This document shows, piece after piece, positions 1 through 6,306 of a stretch of 11,380 nucleotides of DNA. Source of the stretch: Elusimicrobia bacterium RIFCSPLOWO2_01_FULL_54_10 (GTDB lineage Bacteria > Elusimicrobiota > Elusimicrobia > 2-02-FULL-39-32); NCBI GenBank assembly GCA_001799975.1, contig MGUQ01000015.1, positions 1 to 11,380 on the forward strand, written 5' to 3'. How positions within the stretch are numbered: position 1 is the stretch's first letter; each line of letters starts with the position of its first letter. The translations under genes were made by a program, and so were the position numbers. The notes under the pieces are model-generated. The model had not been told where the DNA came from. It was given only the letters and a program-made list of their open reading frames with translations, and searched no databases.

Positions 1-216
1 TCAAATCCCGCGGACTATGACAAAGTGCAGGAAAAGGACAAGATCAGCATTGTGGGCCTGAAAGATCTGGCTCCCGGCAAAGACGCGCAGGCCGTACTTC
101 ACCATGCCGACGGCAAAACCGAGAAAATCATGCTCAAGCACAGCCTCACCTCAGACCAGATCGAATGGTACAAAGCCGGCTCGGCCTTAAACCTCCTCAA
201 ACAAAAACCCTCTTGA
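1..216 (+). CDS. acn: Aconitate hydratase, C-terminal end (partial)
   Basis: The reading frame is open from the first base and ends at TGA 214-216, so only the last 71 residues of a longer protein are visible. It begins S-N-P-A-D-Y-D-K, which matches the 'NPEDYD' segment of the aconitase swivel domain, and ends with IEWYKAGSALNLL, a tail I associate with Aquifex-type aconitases. Aconitase isomerises citrate to isocitrate in the cytoplasm with a 4Fe-4S cluster; the cluster cysteines and most of the active site lie outside the window. The stop codon shares one base with the rdgB start (TGATG), so the two genes are probably co-transcribed and translationally coupled. A related hydro-lyase such as a homoaconitase is possible from this fragment, but the tail favours aconitase. 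Confidence 0.8.
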   Translation, partial: SNPADYDKVQEKDKISIVGLKDLAPGKDAQAVLHHADGKTEKIMLKHSLTSDQIEWYKAGSALNLLKQKPS

Positions 217-806
217 TGCGGGAAATCCTCATCGGCACCCACAACCGTCATAAGACGGAAGAAATTTCGCGGCTCCTGGCTGGACTTGGCATTGCCGCCC
301 GAGATTTGAATGAATTCCCTCACATCCCCCCTGTTGAAGAAGATGGCAAGACCCTACTTGAAAATTCCCGGAAAAAAGCCAATACTTATGGTGGACTCAC
401 AAAGCTGGCCTGCCTGGCGGACGACACGGGTCTTGAAGTGGAGGCTCTGGGCGGCGCGCCGGGAGTGTATTCCGCGCGCTATGCAGGCGAGCACTGCAGC
501 TACCTGGACAACTGCGGCAAGCTCATAAAGGAGCTGGGGCCCTCGGTCAAGCGCACAGCGGTTTTTAAAACGGTCATTTCCTTATATGATCCCCAAACCG
601 GACAAATCCAATCGGTGGAAGGCGCTTTGGAAGGCGAAATCACGAGGGAACCGCGCGGCGCAAACGGGTTCGGATACGACCCCATTTTTTTGGTGAAGGA
701 CACAGGACGGACTTTGGCTGAGATGAGCTTGGAAGAAAAAAACATGATCAGCCACCGCGCAAGAGCCGTTCAGAAGATGTTGGAGATTATAAGGAAACAT
801 GCCTAG
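216..806 (+). CDS. rdgB: RdgB/HAM1 family XTP/dITP pyrophosphatase
   Basis: This 196-residue protein hydrolyses non-canonical purine nucleoside triphosphates (dITP, XTP, ITP) to monophosphate plus pyrophosphate, keeping deaminated purines out of DNA and RNA. Family hallmarks are present in order: GTHNRHK at residues 7-13 (the phosphate-binding T/S-x-N-x-x-K segment), ADDTGLEV at 68-75 with catalytic Asp69/Asp70, GFGYDPIF at 151-158, and SHR at 179-181 near the C-terminus. Length is normal for the family. The frame is open further upstream (from 165), but ATG 216 gives the canonical N-terminus MREILIGTHN and overlaps the aconitase stop as TGATG, so I chose it. No Shine-Dalgarno sequence precedes it, which fits translational coupling. 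The 3' end overlaps surE by 8 bp. Confidence 0.96.
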   Translation: MREILIGTHNRHKTEEISRLLAGLGIAARDLNEFPHIPPVEEDGKTLLENSRKKANTYGGLTKLACLADDTGLEVEALGGAPGVYSARYAGEHCSYLDNCGKLIKELGPSVKRTAVFKTVISLYDPQTGQIQSVEGALEGEITREPRGANGFGYDPIFLVKDTGRTLAEMSLEEKNMISHRARAVQKMLEIIRKHA

Positions 807-1563
807 AATATTGATTTCAAACGACGATGGGATCTACGGCCAGGGCTTAAAACCCCTGATCCGCGCCATGCGCCCCCTGGGCGAGCTGGTGGTGATCGTT
901 CCGGACGGCGAACGGAGCGCGGCCAGCCATTCCATTACTCTGCACAAACCTTTCCGCATCCAGACCTTGCCCATGGAGCTGTCCAAGTCCGACGTTCTCC
1001 ATGTCTATATTTCCAACGGCACGCCTTCCGACTGCGTGCGCTTTGGCCTCCTGGAGCTGCTCAAGCATAAGCGGGTGGATTTGGTGGTAGGCGGGATCAA
1101 CCATGGAGCCAACTTGGGCGAAGATATCATTTATTCCGGCACCGTGGCCGTGGCGCGCGAAGCCGCCATGCAAGGCATTCCCGCTCTGGCCGTTTCCGTG
1201 GTGGACAGCCACCACAAATCTTTTGAGGCCGCGGCAAACATCACCCAAAAAGTGTCGCGCATGATTTTGCGCGACAAGCTCCCAAGCCGGGTGTTTTTAA
1301 ATATCAATGTTCCGCATGTTAACGGCTCAAAACCCAAAGTGGAAATTACGCGCCTGGGGCGGAGAGTTTACGGGAAAGTGATTCCCTCAGGAGTGGACCC
1401 CCGGGGGCATTTGTACTACTGGCTGGCGGGGGACATTCCCAAAGGTATTCCGGAGCCGGGTACAGACATTTGGGCCATCAAATCCAAGAAAATTTCAGTC
1501 ACGCCTCTCACCGTTGACAGCGCGGCTCCCATCCTTGCCGATATCCACCGTTGGAAGCTTTAA
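799..1563 (+). CDS. surE: 5'/3'-nucleotidase SurE
   Basis: This 254-residue protein belongs to the SurE survival-protein family, metal-dependent phosphatases that act on nucleoside 5'- and 3'-monophosphates and in some species on short polyphosphate. The N-terminal ISNDDG motif supplies Asp9 and Asp10; Ser40 (in GERSAASHS) and Asn101 (in GGINHGANLG) complete the metal site known from the Thermotoga enzyme. The segment IIYSGTVAVAREA follows as usual. Length is typical. ATG 799 gives the canonical start MPRILISNDDG, lies inside the end of rdgB, and has AAGGA four bases upstream of it, a rather short spacing. It is probably co-transcribed with acn and rdgB. Its TAA stop (1561-1563) overlaps the stop of the opposing NUDIX gene. 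Confidence 0.97.
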   Translation: MPRILISNDDGIYGQGLKPLIRAMRPLGELVVIVPDGERSAASHSITLHKPFRIQTLPMELSKSDVLHVYISNGTPSDCVRFGLLELLKHKRVDLVVGGINHGANLGEDIIYSGTVAVAREAAMQGIPALAVSVVDSHHKSFEAAANITQKVSRMILRDKLPSRVFLNINVPHVNGSKPKVEITRLGRRVYGKVIPSGVDPRGHLYYWLAGDIPKGIPEPGTDIWAIKSKKISVTPLTVDSAAPILADIHRWKL

Positions 1564-2114
1564 CGGCCCAAAAACTGGGCGCAGGCGAGCAGGCCCAGCA
1601 TCGTTTTTGAATCCTGAATTTCCCCCGACCTGACCTTCTCCAAGAGCTTCCCAAACGGCAGCACCAACCGCTCCAAAAATTCGTCTTCGTCCGGCTTCAT
1701 CCTGCCTTCCGTGAGGCCGTCGGCCCAGAAAATATGGATGACTTCATTGGCAAATGCCGGCGTGGGCCAATAAGAAACCAGTTTCTCAAATCGTTTGGCG
1801 GTATACCCCGTTTCTTCCTTCAACTCTCTTTTGATGCATGAGAGGATGTTCTCCCCCTTGTCCAGCTTGCCCGCGGGCAGCTCCTCCGTAATCTTCCTCA
1901 CAGGGTAACGATACTGTTTGACCATCACCACGCGCGCCTTCTCCAGCGGCACTTTGAACGGAGAATCCAGGAAGGGCACCACGGCCACGGCTCCGAGGTG
2001 GTCCAAATACTCCCGCACGCCTTTTTTGCCGTTTGGCAAAAGAACTTCGTCAGATCGGAAGCCCACGGCGCGGCCTTTGTAATGCACCGCCGTCCTTAAA
2101 TACTTTTCCTTCAT
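1560..2114 (-). CDS. NUDIX hydrolase, probable ADP-ribose pyrophosphatase
   Basis: This 184-residue protein has a complete Nudix box: G82, E88, R96-E97-L98, E100-E101, G103-Y104 in the pattern G-x5-E-x7-R-E-U-x-E-E-x-G-U. The glutamates coordinate the metal ions that cleave nucleoside diphosphate linkages. The surrounding sequence resembles the ADP-ribose/NudF subfamily: V-Q-Y-R-type VKQYRYPV before EELPAGK, and FANEVIHIF after the box. The likely reaction is ADP-ribose to AMP plus ribose 5-phosphate in the cytoplasm; the exact substrate cannot be read from sequence. ATG 2114 is followed at once by AAGGAAAAG and no clear Shine-Dalgarno precedes it. A TATACT hexamer (2132-2127, - strand) could be its -10 element. 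It converges on surE with stops sharing TTAA and diverges from the phosphodiesterase gene. Confidence 0.92.
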   Translation of the reverse strand: MKEKYLRTAVHYKGRAVGFRSDEVLLPNGKKGVREYLDHLGAVAVVPFLDSPFKVPLEKARVVMVKQYRYPVRKITEELPAGKLDKGENILSCIKRELKEETGYTAKRFEKLVSYWPTPAFANEVIHIFWADGLTEGRMKPDEDEFLERLVLPFGKLLEKVRSGEIQDSKTMLGLLACAQFLGR

Positions 2115-2133
2115 TTAGTATATTAGAGTATAA
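2115..2133. promoter_or_regulatory. 19-bp AT-rich divergent spacer, possible face-to-face promoters
   Basis: Only 19 bp, nearly all A/T, separates the start codons of the divergent NUDIX and phosphodiesterase genes. On the minus strand TATACT (2132-2127) matches a sigma70 -10 well; on the plus strand TATATT (2119-2124) is a reasonable -10. I see no convincing -35 at 16-18 bp for either, and no ribosome binding site fits. If both are used, each transcript would begin within about 10 bases of its start codon, i.e. be leaderless or nearly so, and the two -10 boxes would be adjacent. This is inferred from position and composition only. Confidence 0.4.
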
Positions 2134-2880
2134 ATGCTCTCTCTAAAACAATCCTCGCCTCGTCCCTGCTGGCTGGTGGGACACCGCGGCGCCATGGGCC
2201 ATGCTCCGGAAAACACTTTTGCTTCGTTTGAGCTGGCACGCAAAATGGGAGCTGAATTTGTGGAATGCGATGTCCATCTCTCTAAAGACAAAGAAGTGAT
2301 CGTCATTCACGATGAACGCGCGGAGCGCACCACCAGCGGTGCGGGCCTCATTAAAGATTTGCGGCTCTCACAGATCAAAAAGCTGGACGCCGGATCCTGG
2401 TATTCCAAAAAATTCAAAGGTGAAAAAGTCCCCGCGCTTAAAGAGCTACTGACATGGGCTTTCAAACACCAGTTAGGCGTGGTCATCGAGATCAAAAACA
2501 AACCCGTGCGATACCCTGGACTCGAGAAGCGACTTTCAGAGGTCATTGAAAGGGCCAGCATGACATCCCGCGTGATTGCCATTTCGTTTGATCACAGTGC
2601 TGTCAAACGTCTAAAGAGCATCAATTCTGGTATCGCTACGGGCATTCTTTATGACAAAAAGATGAAAGATCCCGTCGCCAGGGCAATTTCCATGAAAGCG
2701 AACGCCTTGTTTCCACGGCGTAACCTGGTGACCCGGTCCGTTGTTGAGAAAGCGCATATGAACGGGCTCGCCGTGGCCACCTGGACAGTGAACGAACCCG
2801 CGGAAATGAAAAAGCTCATTGCTTGCAAGGTGGACGGCATCGCCACCAATTATCCCGACCGTCTGAGCAAAATCCTCTAA
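2134..2880 (+). CDS. Glycerophosphodiester phosphodiesterase family protein
   Basis: This 248-residue protein is a GDPD (GlpQ/UgpQ-type) phosphodiesterase that hydrolyses glycerophosphodiesters to sn-glycerol 3-phosphate and an alcohol, using divalent metal. It has the signature GHRGA (His17), PENT, ECD (Glu44 and Asp46), IHD (His59), IEIK (Glu119) and the late ATWTVNEP segment near residue 217. There is no signal peptide, so it is cytoplasmic like UgpQ rather than periplasmic like GlpQ. Length matches the cytoplasmic group. ATG 2134 has no Shine-Dalgarno sequence and begins at the edge of an AT-rich spacer, so initiation may be leaderless; a GTG just before GHRG is possible but would leave an unusually short N-terminus. 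The next gene begins 1 bp after its stop, so the two are coupled. Confidence 0.94.
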   Translation: MLSLKQSSPRPCWLVGHRGAMGHAPENTFASFELARKMGAEFVECDVHLSKDKEVIVIHDERAERTTSGAGLIKDLRLSQIKKLDAGSWYSKKFKGEKVPALKELLTWAFKHQLGVVIEIKNKPVRYPGLEKRLSEVIERASMTSRVIAISFDHSAVKRLKSINSGIATGILYDKKMKDPVARAISMKANALFPRRNLVTRSVVEKAHMNGLAVATWTVNEPAEMKKLIACKVDGIATNYPDRLSKIL

Positions 2881-2881
2881 A

Positions 2882-5194
2882 TTGCAAAAGCCAATCTCCC
2901 CTTCCACTCGCGATTTTAAGACTCCTCTTCTTCTTTTCATCGCGGCACTTTTAATCCGGCTGATCTATCTGTTCCAGATCAAAGACATTCCCTTCTTCAG
3001 CCAACCCATCATTGACCCCCTGGAATATGACCGCCTGGCCAGAATGCTGCTCACCGCCAAGGAGGCATTGCGCTCCACCGCTTTTTATCAGGCCCCGGGA
3101 TATTCCTATTTTCTGGCTTTCGTCTACAAAGTTTTTGGGGGCGACAGCAGCGCAGCCCATGTCGTGCAGGTGGTTTTTGGCGCGTTCAATGTTGTTCTGC
3201 TTTATCACATGGCAAAGCTGCTGTTTAACAAACCCACAGCCATTCTTTCATCCCTGATTCTAGCGTTTTACGGGCCCATGATATTTTATGAGGGTGATTT
3301 TTACCGCGAGCCGCTTCTGGCTGTGGCCGCCGTGGCCTGCTTTATTCTGCTCTGGCGCGCCAAAGACAGCCGCTCCCTGGGCGCTTGGTTGGCTGCTGGC
3401 GCGGCTTATGCCGCCTGCGTGTCTATCCGCGAAAACATGCTGCTTTTTGCTCCGATCCTGCTTTTTCTTATCTGGCAGAAGAGAAAACAGGTTCTGTGGG
3501 TGAGGACAAGCCTCGTGTTTTTTCTCCCTTTCGCGGCGCTTGTGGCTTTTGTCTCTCACAAAAATTTCCAGGCCACGGGAGAGCGCGTGTTTGTCGCCTC
3601 GCAAAGCGGCCTCGGGTTTTACATGGGCAATCAGCCGCAAATGGACCGCTGGACCACGCTTCAACCCGGCATTGAATATGACCAGTTGAGCCGGATGCCG
3701 CTTCTTAAAGAAGGCATCACGAGCTCTAAAGAGGCCTCGCGGTGGTATCATGCCAAAACCTTCCGCTTCATCTTGAGAAATCCCGGGAGCTGGCTCAAGA
3801 TTATGTTTAAGAAGTTCATGCTCTTTTGGGGTTCTTATGAGTTTATGCCCAACGAAGGGGTCAACCTTTATAGGGATGAATCGCCTGTGCTTCGGTTCCT
3901 GATGTTCCGTTTGGGAAGTTTTTCATTTCCCTTTGGACTGCTTGCGCCTCTGGCCGTTTTGGGCTTAGCCCTTGCATTCAAGGAGAAAAAAGAGGCGGCC
4001 GTCTGGATCGGCATTATGATTGCAGTTTATATGGCTTCGTTTCTCATTTTCCATGTCCGCGCCCGGTTCCGCATTCCCGTGATTCCTTTTTTTGCGATGT
4101 TGGGAGCTTATGGAGCGCTTCGCCTTGTGCGGCAAATTCGGGAAAAATCCTGGGCCGCCTTGGCCAAACCTGCGGGCATTTTTCTTGCCTGCGCTGCCCT
4201 TTTTAACGCTCCCCTGTATAATTTCAGCTATGCCGAACAGTTCCCAAAGAATTACTTTACCGCCAAATCCTTTCATTCCGTAAAAAATTATGAAAAAGCC
4301 CTTCCGCTTTATCTGGAAGCGGTTAAAGACGGCCTGAGTCCGGCTGAAGTGCACAATGACCTGGCCGTTCTCTACAGCGAACAAGGCCAGCGTGAAGCGG
4401 CGGCGTCTGAGCTGGAAAAATCCGTGGCACTGGCCCCGGATTATGACAAGATGCGGGTGACTCTGGGAATTTTATATGCCGAATCCGGCAATCTGGCAAA
4501 AGGCCGGGAGCATTTTCAGAAAGCGGTGGACATTAACCCGTACAACCCCTATGGCAGACTGAATTTGGGGATCACTCTTGAAAAGGTTGATGCCAAGGCG
4601 GCTGAAGACCAGTACAACAAAATTCTTGAGCTAAGCAAGACTTTTCCGATGACGGAAGCGAGCGTCATACAATCTGCCAAAGAAGGGCTCTGGCGCCTGG
4701 GGAAAACAAATCTTTCCGACAGCCAGGTCATCCCGGAGAAGCAGCTGCAGGCGTTTGCGGCCATTGAAAAGGAAAAAAGCGAGGACATCATCCGCAAGGC
4801 AGACCTTTCCACTCGCGAGGGACGGATTGCGGCGTCCGACGCTTACAGCAATTTGGGCGCTGCCTATTCGAGAGCCGGGGATTTCAAAAATGCGGAGAAA
4901 AATCTGCTCAAATCCCTCGACATTTCATACGAACAGACGCCGGCTCATGTAAACCTGGGGTTGCTTTATAAAAAGCAAGGCAAGCCGGACAAAGCTTTGC
5001 AGCACTATGAGAAAGCCTTGAAGCTCACGTCGGACAGCCATGTGATCTTGAACAATATCGGCCGGATTCATGAAGACCGCGGGGATTTGAAAAAGGCCGA
5101 GGATTTCTACAGGCAGGCTTTGAAGCTGGCTCCCGGCAATCAGGTGATTGCCAGGAATTTGGCGAAAGTTCTTGGAAAAACCAAAGCCCCTTAA
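2882..5194 (+). CDS. GT-C-like membrane glycosyltransferase fused to C-terminal TPR domain
   Basis: This 770-residue protein has two parts. Residues 1 to about 446 are a multi-pass membrane region resembling family 39 (PMT/ArnT-like) glycosyltransferases: a first membrane helix (about 13-33), then an external loop with acidic Asp45, Glu48 and Asp50 in DPLEYDRLAR, further hydrophobic helices, and RFRIPVIPFFAMLGAYG near residue 400. Such enzymes move sugars from polyprenyl-phosphate donors at the membrane. Residues about 457-589 carry four TPR units and 653-754 three more, separated by a roughly 60-residue charged linker. The only early start is TTG 2882; it gives a proper first helix, lies 1 bp after the phosphodiesterase stop, and lacks a Shine-Dalgarno, so coupling is likely. 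The next Met falls after the acidic loop. The layout recalls eukaryotic TMTC O-mannosyltransferases. Substrate is unknown. Confidence 0.85.
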   Translation: MQKPISPSTRDFKTPLLLFIAALLIRLIYLFQIKDIPFFSQPIIDPLEYDRLARMLLTAKEALRSTAFYQAPGYSYFLAFVYKVFGGDSSAAHVVQVVFGAFNVVLLYHMAKLLFNKPTAILSSLILAFYGPMIFYEGDFYREPLLAVAAVACFILLWRAKDSRSLGAWLAAGAAYAACVSIRENMLLFAPILLFLIWQKRKQVLWVRTSLVFFLPFAALVAFVSHKNFQATGERVFVASQSGLGFYMGNQPQMDRWTTLQPGIEYDQLSRMPLLKEGITSSKEASRWYHAKTFRFILRNPGSWLKIMFKKFMLFWGSYEFMPNEGVNLYRDESPVLRFLMFRLGSFSFPFGLLAPLAVLGLALAFKEKKEAAVWIGIMIAVYMASFLIFHVRARFRIPVIPFFAMLGAYGALRLVRQIREKSWAALAKPAGIFLACAALFNAPLYNFSYAEQFPKNYFTAKSFHSVKNYEKALPLYLEAVKDGLSPAEVHNDLAVLYSEQGQREAAASELEKSVALAPDYDKMRVTLGILYAESGNLAKGREHFQKAVDINPYNPYGRLNLGITLEKVDAKAAEDQYNKILELSKTFPMTEASVIQSAKEGLWRLGKTNLSDSQVIPEKQLQAFAAIEKEKSEDIIRKADLSTREGRIAASDAYSNLGAAYSRAGDFKNAEKNLLKSLDISYEQTPAHVNLGLLYKKQGKPDKALQHYEKALKLTSDSHVILNNIGRIHEDRGDLKKAEDFYRQALKLAPGNQVIARNLAKVLGKTKAP

Positions 5195-6243
5195 GGGCGA
5201 GAGCGCTCCACCAGGCATTCGGCGATCTGGACCGCGTTCAACGCCGCGCCCTTGCGCAGATTGTCTCCCACCGCCCAGAAAACCAGAGCCTTCGGATTAA
5301 AAAGGTCCTTGCGGATCCTACCCACCAGAACATCATCTTTTCCTGAAGCCAGGATGGGCATCGGGCAAGTTTTCCCCTCCAGAGGATGCTTTTCGTCCAC
5401 CAACCGCACGCCGGGCGTCTTCAAAAATATCTGGGCGGCCTGAGCGGGAGTGATTTTTTTCTTGGTTTCAATATAGACCGACTCCGAATGGGCGTTATAG
5501 ACTGGGACGCGCACCGTCGTGGGAACCACCTGGATCTTCTTGTCTCCCATGATTTTGTGCGTTTCCTTGATGATTTTTAATTCTTCGTTGGAATAGCCGT
5601 CTTCCTCAATTTTCCAGTTATTCGTCAGAACATTGAAGGCAATCTGGTCCGGAAACACCCCAAAATCACTCACAGCCCCTTTTTCCAAATGTTCCTTGGA
5701 CTGGACCTTCAAATCTTCAACTGCCTTGGCTCCCGCGCCGGAAACGGCTTGATACGTAGAGATGACAATTTTTTTGACGCCCACCTTGCGGTGAATGGCG
5801 GCCACAGGCACAAGCATGGCGGCCGTCGTGCAATTGGGGTTGGCGATGATGCCCTGGTGCCAGGCCAAATCATGCTCATTAATTTCAGGAATCACGAGGG
5901 GCACCTTGGGATCCATCCGATAATCTGAGCCGTTGTCGATGAGAACCGCTCCGCGGCGGATGGCTTCCTTGCCGAAAGTAACCGCGGCGCCCTTCTCGCC
6001 TTCCGTTCCCGCAAATAAAGCGATATCCACGCCGTTGAATGCGTCCGGCGTGGTTTCCAGCACTTGATAACTCTTGCCGTCAACTTGGATTATGCGGGAG
6101 GAGCGCGCAAGCACCCGGATTTCTTTATAAGGAAACTTCCGTTGTTCAAGGATGCGGATCATTTCCTTGCCCACGGCACCGGCTCCCACAACGGCAACCG
6201 TTACAGGTGCTTTAAATTTCTTTATTTTCACGTTCTTCTTCAA
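5191..6243 (-). CDS. asd: Aspartate-semialdehyde dehydrogenase
   Basis: This 350-residue protein reduces L-aspartyl-4-phosphate to aspartate semialdehyde with NADPH, the branch point to lysine/diaminopimelate, threonine and methionine. It shows the Rossmann motif VGAGAVG (about 19-25; most relatives have GATG), the catalytic-cysteine motif ANPNCTTA (Cys138), TYQAVSGAGA, and RVPVYNAHSE with the active-site histidine, and ends with the family's usual NAVQIAE segment. The frame also allows a TTG at 6249, but AAGGTGG (6257-6251) lies 1 base from that codon and 7 bases from TTG 6243, so I use 6243; GTG 6231 is a third option. A strong promoter sits just upstream, separating it from the hem genes. 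Its stop shares TTAA with the opposing glycosyltransferase gene. No lysC or dapA is nearby. Confidence 0.95.
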   Translation of the reverse strand: MKKNVKIKKFKAPVTVAVVGAGAVGKEMIRILEQRKFPYKEIRVLARSSRIIQVDGKSYQVLETTPDAFNGVDIALFAGTEGEKGAAVTFGKEAIRRGAVLIDNGSDYRMDPKVPLVIPEINEHDLAWHQGIIANPNCTTAAMLVPVAAIHRKVGVKKIVISTYQAVSGAGAKAVEDLKVQSKEHLEKGAVSDFGVFPDQIAFNVLTNNWKIEEDGYSNEELKIIKETHKIMGDKKIQVVPTTVRVPVYNAHSESVYIETKKKITPAQAAQIFLKTPGVRLVDEKHPLEGKTCPMPILASGKDDVLVGRIRKDLFNPKALVFWAVGDNLRKGAALNAVQIAECLVERSRP

Positions 6244-6250
6244 GTGCAAA

Positions 6251-6257
6251 CCACCTT
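6251..6257 (-). promoter_or_regulatory. Ribosome binding site deciding the asd start
   Basis: On the minus strand AAGGTGG is one mismatch from the consensus AAGGAGG. It stands 7 bases before TTG 6243 but only 1 base before TTG 6249, so it selects the downstream TTG as the asd start. Confidence 0.75.
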
Positions 6258-6277
6258 ATAAAAATATTAAGTCGGTT

Positions 6278-6306
6278 ATTATATCACCGCTCAAGGATTT
6301 TGGCAA
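6278..6306 (-). promoter_or_regulatory. Sigma70-type promoter of asd
   Basis: On the minus strand TTGCCA (6306-6301, five of six to the -35 consensus) is followed by exactly 17 bp and a perfect TATAAT (6283-6278). The hemB stop codon TGA (6286-6284) directly precedes it and forms an extended -10 (TGnTATAAT). The start of transcription is expected at about 6270-6272, giving a leader of roughly 28 nt with the asd ribosome binding site. The -35 and the spacer lie inside the last codons of hemB. Confidence 0.8.

Noticed and set aside
1566..1580. A small inverted repeat (GCCCA, 5-base loop, TGGGC) just after the surE stop, considered as a terminator.
   Set aside because: The stem is only 5 bp and neither strand has a T-run after it; it also codes for the C-terminus of the NUDIX protein.
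3260..3751. A 163-codon minus-strand frame inside the glycosyltransferase gene, and similar long antisense frames at 847-1248 and 10440-10937.
   Set aside because: All are antisense to genes with clear protein families; none shows a known motif, a start signal or an independent promoter.
5186..5198. Palindrome around CCCTTAAGGG at the glycosyltransferase/asd junction, considered as a terminator.
   Set aside because: A stem of four pairs with no T-run is too weak; the symmetry follows mainly from the shared TTAA stop codons.
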